The notes under the pieces: model-generated | Told to the model about the DNA's origin: nothing | The model's input: only the letters and a program-made list of their open reading frames with translations | Database searches by the model: none | Made by a program: the position numbers and the translations under genes | NCBI GenBank assembly: GCA_023435725.1 | Contig: JAEYRD010000010.1 | Span: forward strand, 1 to 8,358 | Direction: 5' to 3' | Source: Pseudomonadota bacterium | GTDB lineage: Bacteria > Pseudomonadota > Alphaproteobacteria > Rhizobiales > Xanthobacteraceae | DNA length: 8,358 bases | Shown here: piece by piece, positions 1 through 5,518 of the stretch | Layout of the letters: each line of letters begins with the position of its first letter | How positions within the stretch are numbered: position 1 is the first letter of the stretch

Positions 1-493
1 TGATGCTGCCGGCGGGATTGGCGATGGACTCGATGAAGATCGCTTTCGTGCGCGGCGTTACGGCGCGCTCGAAGCTTGCGATGTCATCGGGATCGGCCCA
101 CACCACGTTCCAGCCAAAGCTCTTGAACGCGTGCGTGAACTGATTGATCGAGCCGCCGTAGAGCTTTCGCGCCGCGATGAACTCGTCGCCGGGCTGGAGC
201 AACTGCTGCAATACCACGACCTGGGCGGCGTGGCCGGAGGCCACCGCCAGCGCGGCCGTGCCGCCCTCGAGCGCGGCGACGCGCTCTTCCAGCACCGCGT
301 TGGTCGGATTGCCGATGCGGGTATAGATGTTGCCGAATGCCTGCAGGCCGAACAGCGAGGCGGCGTGGTCGGCATCGTTGAAGACGAAAGAGGTTGTTTG
401 ATAAATCGGGGTCGCGCGCGCACCGGTGGTGGGGTCGGGCTGTGCACCGGCATGCACGGCGAGGGTCGAAAATCCCGGAAGGCGATCGCTCAT
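1..493 (-). CDS. O-acetylhomoserine sulfhydrylase (aminocarboxypropyltransferase), N-terminal part
   Basis: A PLP-dependent Cys/Met-metabolism enzyme that would make homocysteine from O-acetylhomoserine and sulfide in the cytoplasm. The frame opens with ATG at 493, with AGGACGC (498-504) as ribosome binding site, and stays open for 164 codons to the left edge, so the C-terminal part, including the PLP lysine, lies outside. Visible family signatures are YTRIGNPT (residues 57-64, the Tyr-Arg that reaches the neighbouring subunit's cofactor phosphate), the glycine-rich ALEGGTAALAVASGHAAQ (74-91), LYGGS (111-115) and a strand ending ESIANPAG (155-162). The N-terminus FSTLAVHAGAQPDPTTGA is typical of the MetY type rather than cystathionine gamma-synthase. 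Full members are about 430 residues, so roughly 38% is present. The CoA-binding gene lies 123 bp upstream on the same strand. Substrate preference (acetyl versus succinyl homoserine) cannot be settled from this fragment. Confidence 0.9.
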   Translation of the reverse strand, partial: MSDRLPGFSTLAVHAGAQPDPTTGARATPIYQTTSFVFNDADHAASLFGLQAFGNIYTRIGNPTNAVLEERVAALEGGTAALAVASGHAAQVVVLQQLLQPGDEFIAARKLYGGSINQFTHAFKSFGWNVVWADPDDIASFERAVTPRTKAIFIESIANPAGSI

Positions 494-616
494 TGAGGCG
501 TCCTGTTCTTGTGGTCTGAAATCGCGCGGCAAGCTGATGGGCGCCGCGGCTGTCGTCAAGCCGCCGCTTCACATCGCGGCGCTACGCATTGTCACGTTCG
601 CGCAATGGATATTTCG
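494..616 (-). promoter_or_regulatory. Leader region of the metY-type gene with a hairpin
   Basis: This 123-bp gap separates the CoA-binding gene stop from the sulfhydrylase start. It contains a 6-bp stem (546-551 with 559-564, GCGGCT/AGCCGC) around a 7-nt loop, about 50 nt before the start codon. I looked for a SAM riboswitch, which would be natural upstream of a methionine gene in alphaproteobacteria, and do not recognise one. No T-run follows the hairpin on the minus strand, so it is not an obvious terminator. A TTGACG hexamer overlaps the hairpin on the minus strand but has no good -10 partner. The gap could carry a promoter or only be spacer in a two-gene transcript. Confidence 0.3.
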
Positions 617-1201
617 TCAGCTTTGTTCGGTCTTGTTCTTGGCAGCGCGATCGGAGGCCGCAGTGTCGCCGCCACCGACGCTCATCCGATTGAGGGATAG
701 ACGCATGCCTTGCGTCGGCGCCGGCGGGCGCTTGGAGCTCAGCGTGCGCGAATTGACGCCCATCCAGGATATTTCCGACGACAGCCGGCCATATTCGATC
801 TTTGGGCAGCGATTCATCACGACCTTGATACCGGCCGCTTCCGCCTTTTCCGCCGCCGCATCGTCGCGCGCACCGAGCTGCATCCAGATGACCTTCGGCA
901 GTGGATCGAGCGTCAGGGCTTCCTCGACCACGGGCATGATGTGGCTGGAGTTGCGGAAGATGTCGATCATGTCGATGGGACGACCGATATCGCGCAGCGA
1001 GGCGACGAAGGGCTTTCCGAGCAACTCCTTGCCGACATGGCCGGGATTGATCGGGATCATGTCGTAGCCGCGCTGCGCCAGATACTTGAACGCAAAATAG
1101 CTCGGCCGCACGTTGACCGGCGAGGCGCCGACCATCGCGATCGACTTCACGCTGTTGAGGATGCCGCGGATGTAATTGTCGGGGTAGGCGTCGTGGTTCA
1201 T
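617..1201 (-). CDS. CoA-binding Rossmann-fold protein (CoA_binding_2 / YccU-like)
   Basis: A 194-residue cytosolic protein with a single CoA-binding domain like that of succinyl-CoA synthetase alpha and YccU. It starts with the nucleotide-binding strand and loop IAMVGAS (residues 21-27), followed by MIPINPG (48-54), a central helix/strand block RPIDMIDIFRNSSH (74-87), and the signature WMQLGARDDAAAEKAEAAGI (106-125) ending in VVMNRCPKIE (127-136). The core ends near residue 145, where YccU itself ends. The remaining 50 residues are an extra basic, probably disordered tail. ATG at 1201 is the only start that keeps the full first strand; the ribosome binding site before it (AAGAAGA) is weak. 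No catalytic residues are known for the family, and its role is usually unassigned. Its position upstream of and on the same strand as a homocysteine synthase suggests a CoA- or acyl-sensing link to methionine synthesis, but that is inference. Confidence 0.88.
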   Translation of the reverse strand: MNHDAYPDNYIRGILNSVKSIAMVGASPVNVRPSYFAFKYLAQRGYDMIPINPGHVGKELLGKPFVASLRDIGRPIDMIDIFRNSSHIMPVVEEALTLDPLPKVIWMQLGARDDAAAEKAEAAGIKVVMNRCPKIEYGRLSSEISWMGVNSRTLSSKRPPAPTQGMRLSLNRMSVGGGDTAASDRAAKNKTEQS

Positions 1202-1220
1202 TTGATCTTCTTTGTTGCAT

Positions 1221-1301
1221 CATTGCGAGGAGCGAAGCGACGAAGCAATCCAGTCTATTTCCCTGGTGGGATTTCTGGATTGCTTCGCTTCGCTCGCAAT
1301 G
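1221..1301. repeat. REP-like imperfect palindrome between the crotonase and CoA-binding genes
   Basis: The left arm (1221-1253) and right arm (1275-1301) are inverted copies of one sequence beginning CATTGCGA and ending AAGCAATCCAG. The left arm carries two extra trinucleotides, so the stem is about 27 bp with two 3-nt bulges, around a 21-nt loop rich in T and G. The right arm ends 6 bp past the crotonase stop codon, and the left arm begins 20 bp before the CoA-binding start. This looks like the dispersed non-coding palindromes common in Bradyrhizobium and other bacteria. In RNA it would form a very stable hairpin between two same-strand genes and could act as a 3' stabiliser or attenuator. 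Confidence 0.8.
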
Positions 1302-1307
1302 ACGATT

Positions 1308-2132
1308 TTACTCATCCCGCCATGTCGGCGTGCGCTTCTCGATGAACGCGCCGATGCCTTCCTCGGCGTCGCGTGCCATCATGTTCTCGGTCATCACCTC
1401 TGCCGTATAGCGATAGGCGTCCGCAAGGCTCATCTCGGCCTGGCGATAGAATGCCTCCTTGCCGAGCTTGACGGTGTAGGCGGATTTCAGCGCCACCTTT
1501 TCGGCGAGCGCGATCGCTGCGTCGCGCTCCGTGCCGGCCGCGACCACGCGATTGACGAGCCCGATCTCGCGGGCGCGCGTGGCCGGGATCGGCTCGCCCG
1601 TCAGCAGCATCTCCATCGCCTGCTTGCGCGGCACGTTGCGCGACAGCGCAACCATCGGCGTCGAGCAGAACAGGCCGATGTCGACGCCGGGCGTGGCGAA
1701 GCTTGCGGCTTCCGAGGCGATCGCGAGATCGCAGCTTGCCACGAGCTGGCAGCCGGCCGCGGTCGCGATGCCCTGGACGGCCGCAACGACGGGCTTTGGC
1801 AGATGCACGATGGCCTGCATCATCGCGCTGCAGGCGTTCATCATCTCGGCGAAGAAGGCGCGGCCGCGATCCGGATCGGCGCGGCGCGCGGTCAGCTCCT
1901 TCATGTCATGGCCGGCGGAGAAGGCGGGACCGTTGGCGGCGATCACGACGCCGCGGATGCGCTTGTCCTCGGCGATCGCGTTGAAGCTTGCATGTAACTG
2001 CCCGATCATCGCCGCCGACAGGCTGTTGCGTGCGGCAGGGCGGTTCAGCGTGAGCACGGCGACACTGCCGACGATCTCCCGCAGGAGGATCGGCGGTTGC
2101 GGGGAGGGGGCGCGGGTGGCCTGGACGGGCAT
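1308..2132 (-). CDS. ECHDC3-like enoyl-CoA hydratase/isomerase family protein
   Basis: A 274-residue crotonase-fold protein. The N-terminal half gives VAVLTLNRPAARNSLS (residues 24-39) and the first oxyanion-hole loop FSAGHDMKEL (71-80). The second oxyanion loop is GIATAAGCQL (121-130), followed by SFATPGVDIGLFCSTP (144-159), VPRKQAMEMLLTGEPI (167-182), AREIGLVNRVV (187-197) and a C-terminal helix ending EKRTPTWRDE. The order and wording closely resemble animal ECHDC3 as I recall it. Both glutamates that catalyse hydration in classical crotonase are replaced, by Gln129 and Gly149, so a standard hydratase reaction is doubtful although CoA-thioester binding should be intact. I chose ATG at 2132; a TTG at 2195 would add 21 residues without homology or ribosome binding site. 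The gene is divergent from a hotdog thioesterase 86 bp away, which fits acyl-CoA handling. Confidence 0.88.
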   Translation of the reverse strand: MPVQATRAPSPQPPILLREIVGSVAVLTLNRPAARNSLSAAMIGQLHASFNAIAEDKRIRGVVIAANGPAFSAGHDMKELTARRADPDRGRAFFAEMMNACSAMMQAIVHLPKPVVAAVQGIATAAGCQLVASCDLAIASEAASFATPGVDIGLFCSTPMVALSRNVPRKQAMEMLLTGEPIPATRAREIGLVNRVVAAGTERDAAIALAEKVALKSAYTVKLGKEAFYRQAEMSLADAYRYTAEVMTENMMARDAEEGIGAFIEKRTPTWRDE

Positions 2133-2218
2133 TGACGCGATTTCCGTTGGATGATTGCAATTGGATGACGCAGATAACTTAATGTAACAGGCCAAGTGAA
2201 GCGAGAGTGGGGAACAAC
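2133..2218. promoter_or_regulatory. Divergent promoter region between crotonase and thioesterase genes
   Basis: This 86-bp divergent gap is less GC-rich than the flanking genes and must hold promoters for both directions if each gene has its own. On the plus strand, TTGCAA (2155-2160) and CTTAAT (2178-2183) are 17 bp apart and make a weak but correctly spaced -35/-10 pair. The ribosome binding site for the thioesterase is GAGTGGGGAA (2205-2214). A small ATTGCAAT palindrome (2154-2161) overlaps the proposed -35. No clear minus-strand promoter stands out. Confidence 0.35.
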
Positions 2219-2647
2219 ATGGCGTTAGCGAAAATGAGCGTGGCGGAGGTCGAGCAGTTTCTCCGCGACGAGTTTCCCCAGGCCTTCAGCGGCGACGACA
2301 TCACGATAGAGAGCGCGGATGGCCAGACCTGCCTTTTGCGCCAGCGCTTCAGCGAAAGGATGCTGCGGCCGGGCGGAACCGTGTCAGGGCCGACGCTGAT
2401 GGCGCTCGCCGATTTCGCGATGTACGTGGTGCTCCTGTCCGCGATCGGGCCGATCGGGCTCGCCGTGACCACCAATCTCAACATCAACTTCCTGCGCAAG
2501 GGCCAGCCCGGCCAGGACGTGTTGGCCGAGGCCCGGCTGCTCAAGCTTGGCAAACGCCTGGCGGTCGGGGAGGTGAATCTGCTGTCCGGGACCTCACCTG
2601 ATCCGATCGCCCATGTCACCTCGACCTATTCCATTCCAAATGTTTGA
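2219..2647 (+). CDS. PaaI-family hotdog-fold acyl-CoA thioesterase
   Basis: A 142-residue single-domain hotdog protein expected to hydrolyse acyl- or aryl-CoA thioesters in the cytoplasm, probably as a tetramer. The hallmark is the long helix segment RPGGTVSGPTLMALADFAMY (residues 50-69), with Asp65 at the place of the catalytic acid in PaaI-type enzymes. It is followed by the strands LAVTTNLNINFLRKGQPGQD (81-100) and VLAEARLLKLGKRLAVGEVN (101-120), and it ends in AHVTSTYSIP. The length is normal for the family. ATG at 2219 is preferred over GTG at 2207 because GTGGGGAA, which begins at that GTG, serves as its Shine-Dalgarno; a further ATG at 2234 is possible. The HGG motif of classical PaaI is replaced by PGG, so the substrate may differ. 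It faces away from the crotonase gene and is followed by the AT-rich region before rplM; no intrinsic terminator is visible after it. Confidence 0.87.
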   Translation: MALAKMSVAEVEQFLRDEFPQAFSGDDITIESADGQTCLLRQRFSERMLRPGGTVSGPTLMALADFAMYVVLLSAIGPIGLAVTTNLNINFLRKGQPGQDVLAEARLLKLGKRLAVGEVNLLSGTSPDPIAHVTSTYSIPNV

Positions 2648-2670
2648 CCTTTTAGCAGGTAACATGGCAC

Positions 2671-2748
2671 CATATTTTTAAGTTATTGATTTTATTTGAG
2701 TAATTTATGTCGATGGGCATTGACCGTTACGCGTCTCTTCTCTAGAGA
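2671..2748 (+). promoter_or_regulatory. Probable rplM-rpsI promoter with AT-rich upstream element
   Basis: TTGACC at 2720-2725 is a good -35 hexamer. The matching -10 is less clear: TCTAGA (2741-2746), CTAGAG (2742-2747) and TAGAGA (2743-2748) give spacers of 15, 16 and 17 bp. Upstream of the -35, 2671-2709 is strikingly AT-rich for this genome and sits where an UP element would contact the RNA polymerase alpha subunit, as expected for a strong ribosomal protein promoter. The start of transcription would be near 2755, leaving a leader of about 50 nt. Confidence 0.45.
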
Positions 2749-2749
2749 A
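2738..2749. repeat. Perfect 12-bp palindrome overlapping the rplM -10 region
   Basis: TTCTCTAGAGAA is fully self-complementary and covers the candidate -10 hexamer. It could be an operator or a coincidence of an A/T-rich promoter core. Confidence 0.5.
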
Positions 2750-2759
2750 CAGCGCAGTC

Positions 2760-2778
2760 CGGTGCGGTGTTCGCGCCG
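2760..2778 (+). promoter_or_regulatory. Leader hairpin upstream of rplM
   Basis: A 7-bp stem (2760-2766 with 2772-2778, one G-U pair) closes a GTGTT loop, 25 nt before the rplM start codon and within the predicted leader. Its placement would allow translational control of the operon by a ribosomal protein, as known for many r-protein leaders, but I do not recognise a specific described motif. The weak Shine-Dalgarno CGGAAA (2791-2796) lies just downstream. Confidence 0.35.
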
Positions 2779-2803
2779 ATGTCTCCCTCACGGAAATTCT
2801 GAC

Positions 2804-3268
2804 ATGAAAACCTTTTCGGCAAAGCCGGCCGAGGTGACGAAGAAGTGGGTGCTGATCGACGCCAAGGGGCTGGTCGTTGGCCGTCTCGCCACCATCGTCG
2901 CCATGCGCCTGCGCGGCAAGCACCTCCCGACCTACACGCCGCACGTTGATTGCGGCGACAACGTCATCATCATCAACGCCCAGCATGCGGTCCTCACCGG
3001 TCGCAAGCGCGAGCAGAAGACCTACTACAAGCACACCGGTTACGTCGGTCACGTCAAGGAGCGCACCGCGCGCCAGATCCTCGAGGGCCGTCATCCCGAG
3101 CGCGTGCTCGAGAAGGCCGTCGAGCGCATGATCCCGCGTGGTCCGCTCGGTCGCGTCCAGATGGGCAACCTCCGCGTCTATGGCGGCGCCGATCATCCGC
3201 ACGAGGCCCAGACGCCCGAAAAGCTCGACATCGCCAAGTTGAACCGCAAGAACACGAGGGCCGCATAA
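2804..3268 (+). CDS. rplM: 50S ribosomal protein L13 (uL13)
   Basis: A 154-residue early-assembling large-subunit protein that binds 23S rRNA. It opens with MKTFSAKPAEVTKKWVLIDA, the usual alphaproteobacterial start, followed by VVGRLATIVAMRLRGKHLP (residues 24-42), YTPHVDCGDNVIIINA (44-59) and GRKREQKTYYKHTGY (66-80). The family signature is KAVERMIPRGPLGRVQMGNL (104-123), ending RVYGGADHPHEAQ. The ATG at 2804 matches the conserved N-terminus; the frame remains open upstream to 2696, but that extension is not L13-like and runs through the promoter. The gene ends in TAA one base before the rpsI start, so the two genes form the conserved L13-S9 operon, and the S9 ribosome binding site (GAGGG, 3256-3260) lies inside the rplM 3' end. 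Confidence 0.98.
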   Translation: MKTFSAKPAEVTKKWVLIDAKGLVVGRLATIVAMRLRGKHLPTYTPHVDCGDNVIIINAQHAVLTGRKREQKTYYKHTGYVGHVKERTARQILEGRHPERVLEKAVERMIPRGPLGRVQMGNLRVYGGADHPHEAQTPEKLDIAKLNRKNTRAA

Positions 3269-3269
3269 C

Positions 3270-3749
3270 ATGGCCGAATCCATTCAGTCGCTCGACCAGC
3301 TCTCGCAGCTCAAGACGGCGGTCGCGCCCGACGCGCCCAAGCACGAGAAGAAGGTCGACAAGTTCAACCGCGCCTACGCAACCGGCAAGCGCAAGGATGC
3401 GGTCGCCCGCGTCTGGATCAAGCCGGGCGCCGGCAAGGTCACGGTCAACTCGCGCGAGGTCGAGGTCTATTTCGCCCGTCCCGTGCTGCGCATGATGATC
3501 GAGCAGCCGTTCTCCGTGGCCCAGCGTTCCGGCCAGTACGACGTGATCTGCACCGTCGCCGGCGGCGGTCTGTCCGGCCAGGCCGGCGCCGTCCGTCATG
3601 GCATCTCCAAGGCGCTCACCTATTTCGAGCCGGAGCTGCGCAGCGTGCTCAAGAAGGGTGGCTTCCTCACCCGCGACTCCCGCGTGGTCGAACGCAAGAA
3701 GTACGGCAAGGCGAAGGCCCGCCGGTCCTTCCAGTTCTCGAAGCGTTAA
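3270..3749 (+). CDS. rpsI: 30S ribosomal protein S9 (uS9)
   Basis: A 159-residue small-subunit protein whose C-terminal tail reaches the P-site tRNA. The core starts at AYATGKRKDAVARVWIKPG (residues 35-53), the signature is GGGLSGQAGAVRHGISKAL (98-116), and the protein ends with the invariant SFQFSKR, where the terminal Lys-Arg contacts the anticodon loop. About 30 extra N-terminal residues, acidic then lysine-rich, precede the core; the Escherichia coli protein is 130 residues, and such an extension is usual in alphaproteobacteria. The start is only one base after the rplM stop codon, indicating tight co-translation. The stop codon sits in the loop of a 7-bp hairpin, and a run of further hairpins and a strong terminator follow. 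Confidence 0.98.
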   Translation: MAESIQSLDQLSQLKTAVAPDAPKHEKKVDKFNRAYATGKRKDAVARVWIKPGAGKVTVNSREVEVYFARPVLRMMIEQPFSVAQRSGQYDVICTVAGGGLSGQAGAVRHGISKALTYFEPELRSVLKKGGFLTRDSRVVERKKYGKAKARRSFQFSKR

Positions 3750-3793
3750 TCGCTTCGGTCACATTCGCCGCGAAAGCGGCTTCAATGAGAAGC
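3739..3793 (+). other. rpsI: Chain of hairpins spanning the rpsI stop codon and 3' UTR
   Basis: Three small hairpins precede the terminator. The first pairs CGAAGCG (3739-3745) with CGCTTCG (3751-3757), with the stop codon in its TTAAT loop. The second is GCCGC-GAAA-GCGGC (3767-3780), closed by a GNRA tetraloop. The third is GCTTC-AATGA-GAAGC (3779-3793), sharing two bases with the second, so the two compete or stack end to end. They may protect the mRNA 3' end or interact with a protein; the function is unknown. Confidence 0.55.
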
Positions 3794-3822
3794 AAAAGGG
3801 CGCTGAATTCAGCGCCCTTTTT
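3794..3822 (+). terminator. Rho-independent terminator of the rplM-rpsI operon
   Basis: A perfect 28-bp palindrome (3794-3821) centred on GAATTC. It gives a 12-bp stem, with GGGCGCTG pairing CAGCGCCC in its core, and an AATT loop, followed by TTTTT. An A-run leads into the stem, so the mirror sequence would also terminate transcripts on the other strand. It separates the ribosomal operon from the downstream cyclase gene. Confidence 0.93.
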
Positions 3823-3979
3823 GTTGTTCGTTTGTACGCAAATTGATGGCGTGTTTCCCGAAAACTTGGCCTCCCGTGAAAACCTGAATGGAACTCGGCG
3901 GACATAGCGTCGCATCTGGAAGGGCGCGCAAGTCGGATGTTCCGATCGCGTAACTTGCTATGTTCTAGAGGGGGCCGAC
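3823..3979 (+). other. Intergenic region upstream of the diguanylate cyclase
   Basis: This 157-bp gap lies between the terminator and the cyclase. It holds two near-identical stretches, TCCCGAAAAC (3856-3865) and TCCCGTGAAAAC (3872-3883), 16 bp apart start to start, which could be a repeated binding half-site or the remnant of a dispersed repeat. The ribosome binding site GAGGGGG (3968-3974) is strong. No well-spaced -35/-10 pair is obvious; TATGTT at 3959-3964 is -10-like but lacks a partner. Confidence 0.3.
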
Positions 3980-5200
3980 ATGATGTCGCTCGATAGCATC
4001 ACGCTCTATTTGGTTGCCACCATGGTTGCCGCACTGCTCGGCGCCATGATGGTCTTTTTCGGCAGGCAGGAGGACAGCCCTGCGCTGAAATGGTGGGGCA
4101 CCGCGTATCTCCTCGGCGCCGCCTCCGTCGCGCTATGGACGGCGGCCGGCGACAGGCTGGGCCCGCATGTTTCTCTTGCGCTGAATGCGGTCGGCTTCGT
4201 TGCCTGCGGCATGGTGTGGAATGCGGCGCGCGTCTTCCACGGCCGCAAGCCGAACTGGGCTGGCCTCGTGCTCGGTGCGCTCGCCTGGATCGCAGCCGTC
4301 ACGCTGCTCGGTCACGCGGCCCCCCTGTTGCGCATGGTCATCGGCGCCGGCATCGTCTCAGTCTATGCGGCGCTGACCGCAAGCGAGCTCTGGGTCGAAC
4401 GGCGCAAGAGCCAGCAGCGGCGCTGGCCCGCCTTCGTGGTACCGGTGATGCACGGCTGCGTGTTGATGCTGCCGATCCTGATTGGCAGCTTCCTGCGTCC
4501 CAACGATGCCGGCTTCGCCGCCAGCATCTGGGTGACCGTGTTCGCGGTCGAGCTCGTGCTCTATGCCGTGGGTACCGTATTCGTGATCTTCATGCTGGTG
4601 TCGGAGCGCACCGTCACCGCGCACCGGACCGCGGCGTCCACCGATCCGCTGACCGGCATGTTCAACCGCCGCGGCTTCTCGGAGGCCTGCGGACGCGTGA
4701 TCGAGCGCGAGGCCAAGGCCGGGCGGCCCGTGACCGTGATGATCTTCGACATCGATCACTTCAAGTCGATCAACGACCGCTTCGGCCATCCCGCCGGCGA
4801 CGAGATGCTGAAACTGTTCTCGACCATCGTCGTCAGCAGTCTGCGCATCTCCGATCTCTCGGGGCGCATCGGCGGCGAAGAATTTGCGGCCTTGCTGCCG
4901 TGTTCGCTGGAGGAGGGCGTGCTGGTCGCCGAGCGCGTGCGCGAAGCGTTCGAAACCTCCGGCGTCGTGGTCGATGAAGGCCCGGTCGACACCACTGTCA
5001 GCATCGGCGTCGCCGGCGGTCCCGCCGGTACCGAGCTCGAGGTGCTGCTGGCCTCGGCCGACACCGCGCTCTACCAGGCCAAGCGCGGCGGCCGCAATCG
5101 CGTCGAGGCGGCGGAGGAGCTGCCGTTGTCGCTGGAGAACTGGCGCCGCCAGAGCGCTGCGCGGGTTGGCGCGCCGCAGGCGCGTACGGCCGCCGCCTGA
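3980..5200 (+). CDS. Membrane-anchored GGDEF diguanylate cyclase
   Basis: A 406-residue inner-membrane protein that should condense two GTP to cyclic di-GMP. The N-terminal half contains about seven hydrophobic helices (near residues 7-27, 38-57, 64-82, 93-111, 116-137, 150-172 and 178-207) with no recognised ligand domain. The C-terminal GGDEF domain runs from DPLTGMFNRRGF (222-233) through the metal/GTP segment IFDIDHFKSINDRFGHPAGD (255-274), to the active site GGEEF (298-302), ending at ADTALYQAKRGGRNRV. RISD (289-292) lies exactly five residues before GGEEF, the position of the RxxD inhibitory site, so feedback inhibition by product is expected. No EAL domain is present. Start choice is between adjacent ATG codons at 3980 and 3983; both fit the GAGGGGG ribosome binding site. 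The 30-residue polar tail after the domain is unremarkable. Confidence 0.93.
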   Translation: MMSLDSITLYLVATMVAALLGAMMVFFGRQEDSPALKWWGTAYLLGAASVALWTAAGDRLGPHVSLALNAVGFVACGMVWNAARVFHGRKPNWAGLVLGALAWIAAVTLLGHAAPLLRMVIGAGIVSVYAALTASELWVERRKSQQRRWPAFVVPVMHGCVLMLPILIGSFLRPNDAGFAASIWVTVFAVELVLYAVGTVFVIFMLVSERTVTAHRTAASTDPLTGMFNRRGFSEACGRVIEREAKAGRPVTVMIFDIDHFKSINDRFGHPAGDEMLKLFSTIVVSSLRISDLSGRIGGEEFAALLPCSLEEGVLVAERVREAFETSGVVVDEGPVDTTVSIGVAGGPAGTELEVLLASADTALYQAKRGGRNRVEAAEELPLSLENWRRQSAARVGAPQARTAAA

Positions 5201-5257
5201 GACGAAGGCAGCCCCGCGGTAATCCGCTGTTTACCATTCGATCCCTACCTTGCGGTC

Positions 5258-5494
5258 ATGGAATCGATCCGTCGACAGAATCCGCAGGCTGCCCTGATGT
5301 CGCTCGAAGCCGCCGCGGCTTCGGCACGCGGTGGCTTCGCCTGCCTGTTCTCCACCGCAGATGAATACGAGACCGCGCTGATCACCGCGCGCCGCGCCCA
5401 GGGGCGCTATACGCAAGGCCGCAGCTATTGGCTGTTCGCGCTGTTTGCCGGTTGCGCGCTGGTCGTGGCGGGTATCGTTCTGCTGTTCGCCTGA
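5258..5494 (+). CDS. Small single-helix membrane protein of unknown function
   Basis: A 78-residue protein I do not recognise. Residues 1-56 are polar and mildly amphipathic, with an alanine-rich helix (MSLEAAAASARGGFACLFST, 14-33) and a charged stretch DEYETALITARRAQGRYTQG. Residues 57-77 form one clear transmembrane helix ending at the C-terminus (SYWLFALFAGCALVVAGIVL), suggesting a tail-anchored, cytoplasm-facing protein. Coding is supported by strong G/C third-position bias in this frame and by a good terminator shortly after the stop codon. The ATG at 5258 has no convincing ribosome binding site; an ATG at 5297 (Met14) is an alternative. It lies 57 bp after the diguanylate cyclase on the same strand and could be co-transcribed, but no functional link is shown. 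Confidence 0.65.
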   Translation: MESIRRQNPQAALMSLEAAAASARGGFACLFSTADEYETALITARRAQGRYTQGRSYWLFALFAGCALVVAGIVLLFA

Positions 5495-5518
5495 TCGACT
5501 CGTATATCCCGGCCGGGC

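Noticed and set aside
494..616. SAM riboswitch in front of the homocysteine synthase gene
   Set aside because: A plausible place, but I could not match the conserved core of any SAM riboswitch class known to me; only a simple hairpin is present.
2133..2195. TTG start adding 21 residues to the crotonase
   Set aside because: No ribosome binding site and no family-like sequence in the extension; ATG 2132 is better.
2661..2676. Possible terminator after the thioesterase (ATGG-CA-CCAT followed by TTTTT)
   Set aside because: The stem is only 4 bp with a 2-nt loop, too small to form a stable hairpin; the T-run belongs to the AT-rich promoter region.
2696..2803. N-terminal extension of the L13 frame
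   Set aside because: It would pass through the promoter and leader, and the encoded residues do not resemble L13; ATG at 2804 gives the conserved start.
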